From NCBI RefSeq assembly GCF_016428595.1, contig NZ_JAELVQ010000004.1, positions 155,916 to 219,915 of the forward strand: a stretch of 64,000 nt of DNA, read 5' to 3'. Of the stretch, positions 1-8,712 are shown one piece after another. Below the pieces are notes generated by a model. It did no database searches. It saw nothing but the letters and a program-made list of their open reading frames with translations, and was not told where the DNA came from. Position 1 is the first letter of the stretch. Each line of letters begins with the position of its first letter. The position numbers and the translations under genes were made by a program. The DNA comes from Snuella sedimenti. GTDB taxonomy: Bacteria; Bacteroidota; Bacteroidia; Flavobacteriales; Flavobacteriaceae.

Positions 1-684
1 CAGTCGCTTTCACAGGTATGGGGGCTCATTGCCGAACGTTTGTTTATTGATGAATACGATGTTTCCAATGCTCCCCGACAAAATTTTGGAGAGTACGCTG
101 CGGGCGATATTAAATACAGGGACGTTAACGGTGATGGGGAAATAACAAACCTAGACAGGGTCCCTATCGGGCATCCCACGGTTCCTGAAATCATATATGG
201 TGGAGGCTTGTCGATGGGCTATAAGGCTTTTGATTTTTCATTTTTCCTACAGGGGTCTGCGCGCTCCTCGTTTTGGATCGACCCAGTTAGAACGGCGCCG
301 TTTATTGCCAACCCGGACTTGGGGTCAGGTTCCCAAAATGCATTGCTTGATGTGTATGCCAATAACCATTGGTCCGAGGATAACCGGGATTCCTATGCGC
401 TTTGGCCGCGACTCAGCAGTACGTTAAATACTAATAACACACAGACCAGTACCTGGTTTATGCGCAATGGTGCCTTCTTAAGGTTGAAATCCGTTGAGCT
501 GGGATATCAGTTACCGGAGAAGTTGATTAGCGAACTGCACCTCACCAACGCGCGCATTTACTTTAATGGCACGAACCTGCTAACGTTTAGCGGATTTAAG
601 TTGTGGGACGTAGAGATGGGCGGCAATGGCCTGGGATATCCTATCCAACGCGTGTTTAATATGGGTGTAAGTGTTAACTTTTAA
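1..684 (+). CDS. SusC/RagA-family TonB-dependent transporter, C-terminal part (5' end outside window)
   Basis: The frame is open from base 1, so this is the last 227 residues of a gene beginning upstream; the internal TTG at 40 is not a real start. The segment has the alternating aromatic/hydrophobic strands of an outer-membrane beta-barrel, a calcium-loop-like stretch (YRDVNGDGEITNLDRVPIG) typical of late SusC barrels, the FVRLKS-like 'AFLRLKSVELGYQLPE' strand, and a terminal beta-signal ending in VNF. SusC proteins import oligosaccharides across the outer membrane with a SusD lid. A SusD gene follows directly, as expected. Which glycan is imported cannot be read from this fragment. Confidence 0.93.
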   Translation, partial: QSLSQVWGLIAERLFIDEYDVSNAPRQNFGEYAAGDIKYRDVNGDGEITNLDRVPIGHPTVPEIIYGGGLSMGYKAFDFSFFLQGSARSSFWIDPVRTAPFIANPDLGSGSQNALLDVYANNHWSEDNRDSYALWPRLSSTLNTNNTQTSTWFMRNGAFLRLKSVELGYQLPEKLISELHLTNARIYFNGTNLLTFSGFKLWDVEMGGNGLGYPIQRVFNMGVSVNF

Positions 685-702
685 TTGATTAAAACGTACG
701 AG

Positions 703-2610
703 ATGAAAAATATACGATTATTATATATATTAATAATGGCATGCCTGTTCAATGCATGCAGCGATTACCTTGATGTGGTACCGGATAATGTGGCTACCAT
801 AGACAATGCATTTAGCGATAAGACACAAGCCGAGAAATACCTATTTACCTGTTATTCGTTCTTACCTACCATAGACCATACAGAGGGAAACCCCGGGTTT
901 TATGCAGGCGACGAATTTTGGATGTTTTGGCCCATACCGAGCGGTTATTCTTCTTCGTGGGATCCCTATAACATAGCAAGGGGGCAACAGAACAGGGTAA
1001 GGCCATTGATGAACTTCTGGGACGGTGGAAATCTTACACAACCCTTATGGCAGGGAATTCGATCCTGTAATATTTTTCTTGAAAATGTGGATAAGGTCAG
1101 GGACCTAGCGCCTTTTATGAAATCCAGATGGATTGCCGAAGCTAAATTTTTAAAGGCCTATTACCACTGGTACTTATTAAAATTATATGGTCCTATCCCC
1201 ATTGTAGACGAGAATCTGCCTATTTCGGCATCATCTAACGAGGTAAGGGTAAAGAGAAAGCCTGTAGATGAGGTTGTAAATTATATTATAGATTTAATCG
1301 ATTCGACCGCAGAAGAAGGAGACGACAATGCAGTCTTGCCAAATAAGATAGACAACAAGACTACAGAGCTGGGTAGAATCACCAAGCCAATTGCTTTGGC
1401 AATCAAAGCCCGTATCCTAGTAACAGCAGCCAGTCCTTTGTTTAATGGGAATTCCGATTATGCCAACTTTAACGATTCGGATGGAACACCGCTTTTTAAC
1501 GCCTCAGTAAGTGATGAAAAATGGATCAGGGCCGTGGAAGCCTGTAGGGAAGCAGTGGAAGTCTGTGAACAGGTGGGGATTAGCTTGTATGAATTTAACG
1601 AGAACATACAAGGTGCCACAGACAGGATCAAAACAGAGATGAGCATCCGCAATGCGGTTTGCGAGAAATGGAACCCGGAACTCATATGGGGAAGTGTCGA
1701 ATCGGGAGCGCCTTCAAGACAGATCCAGTTAAATGCAGCCGCAAATTTTGACCCCAATATAATAAGCTTAGCGGTTTCAGCCCATTTGGCACCAACGATG
1801 CGTATGGCCGAGTTGTTCTATACAGAAAATGGGGTGCCAATAACCGAGGATAAAACATGGGACTATGAGAAAAGGTTCGACCTTCGTACAGCAACAGCAG
1901 CCGATAGTTCCTTACAGGAGGGCTACAAGACCGTTGGCCTTCATTTTAACAGGGAGCTCCGTTTTTATGCCGATCTGGCTTTTGATGGCGCCAAATGGTT
2001 CATGCAAAACAATACCTGGGACATACAATGTAAATCTGGGCAACCCACAGGGAAAAAGCAAAGTGTGCTGTATTCGGTTACGGGTTATTATGCCAAAAAA
2101 CTGGTGAACTGGGAAATGGTGATTTCTCCTGGTGGCGGTGTGAGCGTAGAGCCCTACCCCTGGCCCATTATGCGCTTGGCAGACCTCTATTTGCTGTACG
2201 CAGAGGCTTTAAACGAAACCGGAGACCAGGTCACAGCCTTAACATATTTGAACAAAGTGCGCAAACGGGCCGGTTTGGAAACCGTAGAGAGTGCATGGGC
2301 GAATTATTCCATTACTCCAGATAAGTACCAAACGAAAGACGGGTTGCGGGAAATAATCCATCAGGAACGCTTGATAGAATTGGCTCTTGAGGGCCATCGT
2401 TTTTGGGATTTAAGACGATGGAAGAAAGCCGCTTTAAGATTGAATACACCTATTTATGGATGGGATATCATTCAGGAGGATTATGAGAACTATAATCGCA
2501 GGGTGTTATTATTTGACCAGAAGTTCAATGCGCCGCGGGATTATTTTTGGCCCCTTTCAGATGGAGCGCTTATTGTTAATCCAAACCTGGTTCAAAACCC
2601 GGGCTGGTAG
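703..2610 (+). CDS. SusD/RagB-family glycan-binding lipoprotein
   Basis: Surface lipoprotein that pairs with the upstream SusC and binds glycan. I chose ATG 703 rather than the TTG at 685 because MKNIRLLYILIMACLFNAC is a complete lipoprotein signal with the lipobox FNAC. About 635 residues, a usual length. The N-terminal SusD helical region contains the 'AKFLKAYYHWYLLKLYGPIPIV' hallmark (quoted in part: FLKAYYHWYLLKLYGPIP), and the C-terminal RagB/SusD region has 'IMRLADLYLLYAEALNE', 'YLNKVRKRAGL' and the 'RLIELALEGHRFWDLRRW' family signature, ending in NPGW. It lies 18 bp behind the SusC stop, so the two are co-transcribed. Confidence 0.95.
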   Translation: MKNIRLLYILIMACLFNACSDYLDVVPDNVATIDNAFSDKTQAEKYLFTCYSFLPTIDHTEGNPGFYAGDEFWMFWPIPSGYSSSWDPYNIARGQQNRVRPLMNFWDGGNLTQPLWQGIRSCNIFLENVDKVRDLAPFMKSRWIAEAKFLKAYYHWYLLKLYGPIPIVDENLPISASSNEVRVKRKPVDEVVNYIIDLIDSTAEEGDDNAVLPNKIDNKTTELGRITKPIALAIKARILVTAASPLFNGNSDYANFNDSDGTPLFNASVSDEKWIRAVEACREAVEVCEQVGISLYEFNENIQGATDRIKTEMSIRNAVCEKWNPELIWGSVESGAPSRQIQLNAAANFDPNIISLAVSAHLAPTMRMAELFYTENGVPITEDKTWDYEKRFDLRTATAADSSLQEGYKTVGLHFNRELRFYADLAFDGAKWFMQNNTWDIQCKSGQPTGKKQSVLYSVTGYYAKKLVNWEMVISPGGGVSVEPYPWPIMRLADLYLLYAEALNETGDQVTALTYLNKVRKRAGLETVESAWANYSITPDKYQTKDGLREIIHQERLIELALEGHRFWDLRRWKKAALRLNTPIYGWDIIQEDYENYNRRVLLFDQKFNAPRDYFWPLSDGALIVNPNLVQNPGW

Positions 2611-2658
2611 CGATAAGGATAACATAAACTTGAAATACAAACAAAATAGATAAAACAG

Positions 2659-3846
2659 ATGAAACAATTAACATATATATGTTGTACTGCAATACTGCTA
2701 ATTGTGGTCGTTGCATGTACAAAGACAGACGTTATTGGACCCGTTGAGAACGACGGTAAGGCACCTGGTCCGGTAAGCAATATTCAGGTAGAGAACTTGG
2801 CGGGCAAGGCCATTCTTACTTATACACTGCCTGAGGATTCGGATGTGCTCTCTGTTAAGGCGGTATATACAACCGAGGGGGGTGTGGAGCGTGAGGCCAA
2901 GTCGTCGTACTATACCAATAAGGTTGCCCTGATAGGTTTTGGGGCGGCCAAGCCATATGAGGTTAAGGTCTACGCCGTGGATAAGGGCGAAAATGCCTCA
3001 GAGCCGGTATCTGTAACCGTTAATCCGTTAGAACCACCCTATCAAATAGTAGGAGAAGAATTGGAGATCGGCCCCGATTTTGGTGGGCTTTTCGTCAGTT
3101 TTGAGAACCCTGAAGAGGAAAATATAGCCATTGTTGTTTTGGCTAACGATACGCTGGGGAATTTCATCCCCTATAATACCTTTTACACCAAATTAGAAGC
3201 CGGAAGGTTTTCCACTAGGGGATTTGACCCTGTAGAATCCGATTTTGGGGTGTATGTACGGGATAGATGGGGGAATATTTCGGATACCACCATGGTAAGG
3301 CTAACGCCATTCTTTGAAGAGTTGATAGACAAAAGTGGGATTTCAGGATATACCTTGCCTAATGATGCTGTTTTAGGCTATTCGGGAGATGTCGATGCAC
3401 TATTTACTGATGATGTTACCGAGGGAAGTGGTTATTATCACAGTGGTGATGCCGCTGCAATGCCACAATGGTTTACGTTCGATTTAGGGAAAGAAGTGAA
3501 GTTGAGCAGGCTTGCCTGGTGGATGCGATCCGATGGTACCCGTTGGTTGTATAGTTTGCACAATCCGCGAGATATTGAGATTTGGGGATCTAATAACCCG
3601 GCACCCGACGGAAGCTGGGATTCCTGGGACTTACTCATAGAGTACGAGCAGATCAAGCCATCAGGCTTGCCTAACGGCCAATTGACCAATGATGATCTTG
3701 CTGCAGCGGAGGCGGGTGAAACGGTGGCCTTTCCATTAGATACCCCACCCTATAGATATATTCGTTTTAAAACACTGCGTAACTGGTCTAACGGAACCTA
3801 TGTGAATTTCAATGAAATCACGGTATGGGGGCAGCCACAGAATTAG
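2659..3846 (+). CDS. DUF4959/DUF5126/DUF5000-type surface lipoprotein with C-terminal F5/8-like domain
   Basis: A 395-residue lipoprotein (MKQLTYICC..., lipobox VVAC, Cys about residue 20). The order of domains resembles a common companion of SusCD: an Fn3-like DUF4959 region (residues ~35-125, 'GPVSNIQVENLAGKAILTY'), a DUF5126-like beta domain (~125-220), and a DUF5000/F5-8 type C-like jelly roll at the C-terminus ('FTFDLGKEVKLSRLAWWMR', 'YIRFKTLRNW', 'NFNEITVWG'). The last is a discoidin-like carbohydrate-binding fold. Likely displayed on the cell surface with SusD to bind the glycan. It starts 48 bp after susD and uses the AAACAGATG start context. Domain names are from recall of these families, not from a search. 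Confidence 0.85.
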   Translation: MKQLTYICCTAILLIVVVACTKTDVIGPVENDGKAPGPVSNIQVENLAGKAILTYTLPEDSDVLSVKAVYTTEGGVEREAKSSYYTNKVALIGFGAAKPYEVKVYAVDKGENASEPVSVTVNPLEPPYQIVGEELEIGPDFGGLFVSFENPEEENIAIVVLANDTLGNFIPYNTFYTKLEAGRFSTRGFDPVESDFGVYVRDRWGNISDTTMVRLTPFFEELIDKSGISGYTLPNDAVLGYSGDVDALFTDDVTEGSGYYHSGDAAAMPQWFTFDLGKEVKLSRLAWWMRSDGTRWLYSLHNPRDIEIWGSNNPAPDGSWDSWDLLIEYEQIKPSGLPNGQLTNDDLAAAEAGETVAFPLDTPPYRYIRFKTLRNWSNGTYVNFNEITVWGQPQN

Positions 3847-3879
3847 TGGACATCTTTAAATGTATAACAAAAAAATAGA

Positions 3880-4920
3880 ATGATGAAACATATACAATAT
3901 TTAGCTTTACTGGTATCGATTACAGTGGGTGTATTGGCAGGTTCCTGTACGCAAATGGATGAGTTTGAAAAATTCAGGGTTGGGGGAGCGATAACCTATC
4001 CCGGGAAGGTAGATTCCGTAATTGTGTATCCGGGAAAGGAAAGGATTAAACTGGGCATGATACTAGGGGCCGACCCAACAGTGAATAAGATAAAGGCCTA
4101 TTGGAAGAACAGGCAGGACTCTACGGAAATAACGTTTGCCAGAACAGGCGCCATAGATACTTTAGACTTGGTAATTGAAAACCTTATTGAAGGGACTTAC
4201 AACTTTGAATTGTTTGCGTTCGATGATTTTGGAAATAGATCGGTCGTCACAAATGTTTCGGGTACCGTTTATGGAACTACCTATGAAGCGTCACTATTGG
4301 ACAGGCCTTTGTTAACTGCAGCCTGTGGGAATATAAGATGGGGAGAGGCCAACAGTATTATGTTAGGTGTTGAGGTAAGTTATACCGACTCATCGGGCAA
4401 TGGCCAGGTGGTGTTCGTAGAAAATGACCAGGATACTTCAACCCTGTCGGATATTGATGCCAGTGAAACATTTGAGTACCGTACCGCCTATAAGCCGGAC
4501 TCCCTTTCAATAGATACCTTTTATACACCGTTTAAAACGATCTTGTCTAATGACATTAGTCTATCAAGTGGTACGTATGAGGTCATAACGGTAAACAATA
4601 CGGCGCATACCTGGATGCCCCAGCAGGGTCAGACCAGGGAAGTTACACAGATAAGCGATACCCAGTTTTCATATATCCTATCAACGGTCGCATCAGACCA
4701 GGTGCCGCTAGTTATAAATGTGGATCCAGATACCCATGTGACATCGGTGGAACTGCAGGAGATCGGTAATTTTGGCCCACCCTGGTACATGACCGCCGAA
4801 AGCATAGAGAGTAATGATAATTATGCTTGTAATGGCATCATTAGTGTCCGGTTACATATTGATAACCTGGATAGAGGAGACTATTGGGGAGATTTTACGG
4901 TTATCATTAAAAAGAAGTAG
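3880..4920 (+). CDS. DUF4998-family lipoprotein
   Basis: A 346-residue lipoprotein with signal MMKHIQYLALLVSITVGVLAG and a lipobox before Cys ~24 (AGSC). The segment 'MDEFEKFRVGGAITYPGKVD' followed by 'VYPGKERIKLGMILGADPTV' is typical of DUF4998 proteins, which sit behind SusC/SusD/DUF4959 sets in many Bacteroidota loci. The middle is a tandem Fn3-like region; the C-terminal half is beta-rich and ends in 'WGDFTVIIKKK'. Role unknown; presumably a surface glycan-binding or scaffold protein. It is the last gene of the first operon, followed by a terminator. The second ATG (3883) is an equally possible start. Confidence 0.82.
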   Translation: MMKHIQYLALLVSITVGVLAGSCTQMDEFEKFRVGGAITYPGKVDSVIVYPGKERIKLGMILGADPTVNKIKAYWKNRQDSTEITFARTGAIDTLDLVIENLIEGTYNFELFAFDDFGNRSVVTNVSGTVYGTTYEASLLDRPLLTAACGNIRWGEANSIMLGVEVSYTDSSGNGQVVFVENDQDTSTLSDIDASETFEYRTAYKPDSLSIDTFYTPFKTILSNDISLSSGTYEVITVNNTAHTWMPQQGQTREVTQISDTQFSYILSTVASDQVPLVINVDPDTHVTSVELQEIGNFGPPWYMTAESIESNDNYACNGIISVRLHIDNLDRGDYWGDFTVIIKKK

Positions 4921-4940
4921 TTTCTTCAACATTCAAAGCG

Positions 4941-4976
4941 ATCGTCTATAAAGTAATTTATAGGCGATTCTTTTTT
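4941..4976 (+). terminator. Rho-independent terminator after the first glycan operon
   Basis: Twelve-base arms (ATCGTCTATAAA and TTTATAGGCGAT, one G-U pair) around a 4-nt loop, followed by TCTTTTTT. It stands 20 bp after the DUF4998 stop and separates the first SusCD operon from the second. Confidence 0.85.
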
Positions 4977-5067
4977 GAAGATTCAATTAAGTGTTTTGGG
5001 TTTAAAAAACAGTTGAAGCGTTGTTAAGTTGTTTTAAGTTAATAGGTTATGGGCTTTAAGGCCGTGA

Positions 5068-5107
5068 TTATGTTAATATTGACTCAATATTGGAAATTAT
5101 CATATCA
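5068..5107. repeat. 40-bp conserved upstream element, copy 1
   Basis: Forty bases here recur at 20313-20352 with a single difference. The core AATATTG-ACT-CAATATT is a perfect inverted repeat with 7-bp arms; the same bases also form an 11-bp-phased direct repeat (AATATTGACTC, AATATTGGAAA), so both halves lie on one face of the helix. It sits about 460 bp before susC, in the same orientation as the second copy before the glycosidase gene at 20602. Probably a regulator binding site; the cognate protein is not known. Confidence 0.7.
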
Positions 5108-5315
5108 AATTAAATAATAAATAGTTACGAATTTTGTCAAGATTCAATTCTATATGAATAGAATACAACTTTTAAGTTTACTCATAGTAAATTAGAATTA
5201 ACGTATTGTAAATTAAGTGGTTTAGTTTATAATATTTATAATGCGTTGTTTGTTAAAACTTTAAAATAATTTAATTAAAACTTGCTTACTTCAGTTTTTT
5301 TATTAATTTTGAAGT

Positions 5316-5343
5316 ATGTATATACATATGAACATTGTGTTTG
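5316..5343 (+). promoter_or_regulatory. susC promoter with palindromic operator 1
   Basis: A perfect 12-bp palindrome ATGTATATACAT (5316-5327) is followed after 8 bp by TGTGTTTG (5336-5343), a near match to the Bacteroidota -7 box TAnnTTTG. The same palindrome type at the same spacing precedes the -7 boxes at 33125, 36030 and 43262. The palindrome would lie between the -33 and -7 elements, a position suited to repression. The rest of the 611-bp gap is AT-rich and holds the terminator, the 40-bp element and a long leader. Confidence 0.7.
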
Positions 5344-5385
5344 TTCGGTAAGGAGCAAAATTGTATTGATTCATTATTGGCTAAT

Positions 5386-5397
5386 ATGTATATACAT
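5386..5397. promoter_or_regulatory. palindromic operator 2 in the susC control region
   Basis: A second perfect ATGTATATACAT exactly 70 bp downstream of the first, inside the presumed transcribed leader. Two identical sites bracketing the start point would allow cooperative binding or looping. The core GTATATAC fits GntR-type operators in general; the protein is not in the window. Confidence 0.6.
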
Positions 5398-5429
5398 TCA
5401 TACAATTAATTAACTAATTAAACCATTAT

Positions 5430-5522
5430 ATGATAGAAAACTACTCAAAGAATCGGTATTGTAAGTACCAGGAATTAACTAATCCTAAATTAAAATCCAA
5501 CTCAATATTAACTAATAATTAA
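5430..5522 (+). other. possible 30-codon upstream ORF in the susC leader
   Basis: ATG to TAA, 30 residues (begins MIENYSKNRYCKYQ), ending 9 bp before the susC start codon. The leader carries three exact copies of TTAACTAAT (5410-5418, 5475-5483, 5508-5516), two of them inside this frame. It may be a leader peptide or simply open by chance; nothing recognisable in the peptide. Confidence 0.25.
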
Positions 5523-5531
5523 GCTAAAACT

Positions 5532-8500
5532 ATGAAATGTAAACTATTACTAAACTCCAGGTGTTATTCCAAGCATCATTTGTTTGGAGTTGTTCTCTCG
5601 AGTTTCCTGTGTGTTAGTGCATGGGCAATCGACAAGAATCCTTCTGAAATAGCTAAGGGTTTTGATGTCAATGAGCGTACAGAAAGTATAAGCTCCAATC
5701 TTGCTGTACAGCAAAGTGTTTCAGGAACGGTGCTCGATGAAAATGGCGTGCCGTTGCCAGGCGTTAGTGTTTTTGAAAAAGGGACTACCAATGGTGTAGC
5801 TACAGATTTTGACGGAAACTATACACTAACATTAAGTGCATCCAACAGTGTGTTGGTGTTTTCGTATGTGGGATATACAACCAAAGAAGAAGTTGTAGGA
5901 TCAAGAACGGCAATAGATATTGCCATGGAACCTGACCAGCAACAATTGGAACAAGTGGTTGTAGTTGGTTACGGAACCAAGAAAAAATCGGAAGTAACCA
6001 ATGCCGTAGTGCAAACATCGGGGGAAGAAATTAAAAAATCGGTGGCGCCGTCATTGTCAAATTCATTAGCAGGTAGATTACCAGGACTTTCCGTAAACCA
6101 ACAAAGTTCGGCACCAGGTTTTGATGATGCTACAATTTTGGTTAGAGGGTTCAATACCTATCGTAATAATGGCGCCTTAATAGTAATAGACGGGGTAGCC
6201 AGTGCCGATCCGGACGGGCTTAACCGATTGGATCCTAACGATATTGAAAGTGTATCGGTATTAAAAGATGCATCGGCAGCTATCTACGGATCGCAATCGG
6301 CCGGAGGGGTTATTTTGGTAACGACCAAACGTGGTAAAAAAGGTAAGACATCGGTAAATTTTACTTCGACACAAGCCTTTGATTTTCCAACCTTTAAGGT
6401 GAAAACAGCCAATGCTCTAGAGTATATGTCTATATTGAATTCTTCTAGGGTTTTAGATGGTACCGATTTGGATTATCCACAAGAATTAATTGATAAATAT
6501 ACTAGTGGTGAGTTGCGATCTGAAGATTGGCACAATGCATTAATAGATGCGCCAGCCTCACAGTCCAGACAATCTCTTACCTTACGAGGAGGTAATGATA
6601 ATGTTAGGTATTTTGCTTCTTTAGGAGCCTTATCACAAGGGGGAATTCTACGTGGCGATAATAAAACAAAGCTTAGGCAATATAACGTAAGAAGTAATTT
6701 AGACATTTCGGTAACCAAAAACCTGGAAGTGGGTATTGATTTGTCATACAGGCAAAAGCTTACCAATACACCGCAGATGAACCCGGGAGGAGACCTGTTT
6801 TATGTTGCTACTTATAGCCCGTTAAGGGTGGCCTATATTGATAATAATTATGATTTACCTGCTGAAGGCTGGTCACATTCAAACCCTGCGGCAAGGTTGT
6901 TAAGTCCTGGCTATAGAAAGTTTGATGCGCAAATATCCAGTGGTACCTTTCGCTATAAATATGATATTCCTGTTATAGAAGGTTTGTCGTTAGAAGGTTT
7001 TGCTTCGGTAGTTAAAAATACGAATTATGAAAAGGCCTTTAATTACACTTGGTTTTTTTACGAGAAAGATGGCGATGGTAACATTGTAAAAGTACCTTCC
7101 AGAACCATTGAGGATATAGGATTAGCCGAATATTTTGGTAGAGATTCCAGAGTTACGGTCAATACTAAGTTAAACTACAATACAACTATAGCAGAAGACC
7201 ATAACATTAGTGCCTTTGTAGCTTTTGAGCAAATGGAATTTAAGTTTAACGAATTTCAGGCCTCTAGATTGGGGTACGATTCGCCTTTAATAGACCAATT
7301 GTTTGCAGGGAGTACAAACCGAAATAACTGGGGGAATGATGGGACGGCAAGAGAAAATGCGCGTCAGAATTACTTTGGGCGTTTAACTTACGACTATCAA
7401 GGAAAATACCTGTTTGGCTATAATTTTAGATACGACGGTTCTACCATTTTCCCCAAAGAGTCCCGCTGGGGCTTCTTCCAAGGGGTATCTGCAGGTTGGG
7501 TACTTAGTAAAGAAGCGTTTATGCCCGATGTATTTAGTAACCTAAAATTAAGAGGTTCCTGGGGGCAAATGGGTAATGATCGGGTTGATCCTTTCCAGTA
7601 TTTGGCTGCTTTTGGATTTGATCAAGGATATGTTGTAGATGGTAATGATGTTCAAGGTCTTGCACCAACCACCACGCCAAACCCTAATATTACCTGGGAG
7701 GTTTCAGAAACCACCAATTTAGGTCTCGAGGTAGGTGTGTTAAATAACCGTTTGACTTTTGAATTAGATGTATTTAAAACAACAACAAAAGACATATTGG
7801 CAAGGCGACAGGCCTCAATCCCACAATATACCGGATTATCCTTGCCAGATGAGAATATTGGAAAAATGGAGAACAAAGGGTTTGAATTCCAAACCAGTTA
7901 CAGACAAAACTTTGGAGATGATTTGGTATTTAAAGCCAGTGGAAATATTTCATATAGCAAAAATAAAGTGATTTACTTCGACGAAGCACCTCAATCCGAA
8001 GAATATCAGAAAAGAGAAGGGAGGACCATAAGTTCAAACTTAGTATATAAAGCCATTGGGATTTACAGAACCCAGGAAGATTTAGATAATAATGTGAATT
8101 ATGTCGGTGCCGGTTTGGGAGATTTAATCTTTGCCGATTTAAATGGTGATGGCGAGATTAATGGAAATGATAGGTACAGATTTGATACAAGTGTAGCAAG
8201 GGATAATACAGGGCGAGTTATAGCACAAGGTATTCCAACAACTCAGTTTGGTTTGAGTTTGGGATTAGATTATAAAGACTTCGATTTTAGCGTGTTGTTT
8301 CAAGGACAAGCGGGTGCCAAATGGCGATTGGATAATGGGTTTTCTCCAGATGCCAATGGTAACGGTTTGGCTTATGTAGCCAACAATAGTTATACAGTCG
8401 ATAATATTAATGCCGAACTACCAAGAATACGTCCTACAGGTACCGGAGCTCAAAACAGTGATTTTTGGTATCATGACTCCAACTTTGTAAGGTTAAAGTC

Positions 8501-8708
8501 TTTTGAATTGGGGTATACGTTACCACAAAAGCCTTTGTCGGCTGTAGGGATCACCAATTTAAGGTTGTATGTTTCTGGACAAAACCTGTTTATGGTATAT
8601 AACAGTCTAAAGAAATTTGGAGCTGGTGACCCTGAATTCTTAAGTGGAAAGGGAGCATACTACCCTAATATGAGAACGCTGAATTTAGGGCTTAATTTAA
8701 CTTTCTAA
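5532..8708 (+). CDS. SusC/RagA-family TonB-linked outer membrane transporter
   Basis: Complete 1058-residue SusC. Order: an N-terminal signal (hydrophobic stretch ~17-33), a carboxypeptidase-regulatory-like domain (~63-140, 'VSGTVLDENGVPLPGVSV'), a TonB-box-like segment 'LEQVVVVGYGTKKKSEVT' (~140-156), the plug (~155-270, with 'VIDGVASADPDGLNRLDPND' and 'SVLKDASAAIYGSQSAGGVI'), and a 22-strand-type barrel ending in the beta-signal 'LNLGLNLTF'. It imports oligosaccharides driven by TonB/ExbBD energy. susD follows 4 bp later. The long leader with two operators suggests tight substrate control. First gene of the large utilization region. Confidence 0.97.
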   Translation: MKCKLLLNSRCYSKHHLFGVVLSSFLCVSAWAIDKNPSEIAKGFDVNERTESISSNLAVQQSVSGTVLDENGVPLPGVSVFEKGTTNGVATDFDGNYTLTLSASNSVLVFSYVGYTTKEEVVGSRTAIDIAMEPDQQQLEQVVVVGYGTKKKSEVTNAVVQTSGEEIKKSVAPSLSNSLAGRLPGLSVNQQSSAPGFDDATILVRGFNTYRNNGALIVIDGVASADPDGLNRLDPNDIESVSVLKDASAAIYGSQSAGGVILVTTKRGKKGKTSVNFTSTQAFDFPTFKVKTANALEYMSILNSSRVLDGTDLDYPQELIDKYTSGELRSEDWHNALIDAPASQSRQSLTLRGGNDNVRYFASLGALSQGGILRGDNKTKLRQYNVRSNLDISVTKNLEVGIDLSYRQKLTNTPQMNPGGDLFYVATYSPLRVAYIDNNYDLPAEGWSHSNPAARLLSPGYRKFDAQISSGTFRYKYDIPVIEGLSLEGFASVVKNTNYEKAFNYTWFFYEKDGDGNIVKVPSRTIEDIGLAEYFGRDSRVTVNTKLNYNTTIAEDHNISAFVAFEQMEFKFNEFQASRLGYDSPLIDQLFAGSTNRNNWGNDGTARENARQNYFGRLTYDYQGKYLFGYNFRYDGSTIFPKESRWGFFQGVSAGWVLSKEAFMPDVFSNLKLRGSWGQMGNDRVDPFQYLAAFGFDQGYVVDGNDVQGLAPTTTPNPNITWEVSETTNLGLEVGVLNNRLTFELDVFKTTTKDILARRQASIPQYTGLSLPDENIGKMENKGFEFQTSYRQNFGDDLVFKASGNISYSKNKVIYFDEAPQSEEYQKREGRTISSNLVYKAIGIYRTQEDLDNNVNYVGAGLGDLIFADLNGDGEINGNDRYRFDTSVARDNTGRVIAQGIPTTQFGLSLGLDYKDFDFSVLFQGQAGAKWRLDNGFSPDANGNGLAYVANNSYTVDNINAELPRIRPTGTGAQNSDFWYHDSNFVRLKSFELGYTLPQKPLSAVGITNLRLYVSGQNLFMVYNSLKKFGAGDPEFLSGKGAYYPNMRTLNLGLNLTF

Positions 8709-8712
8709 AACA

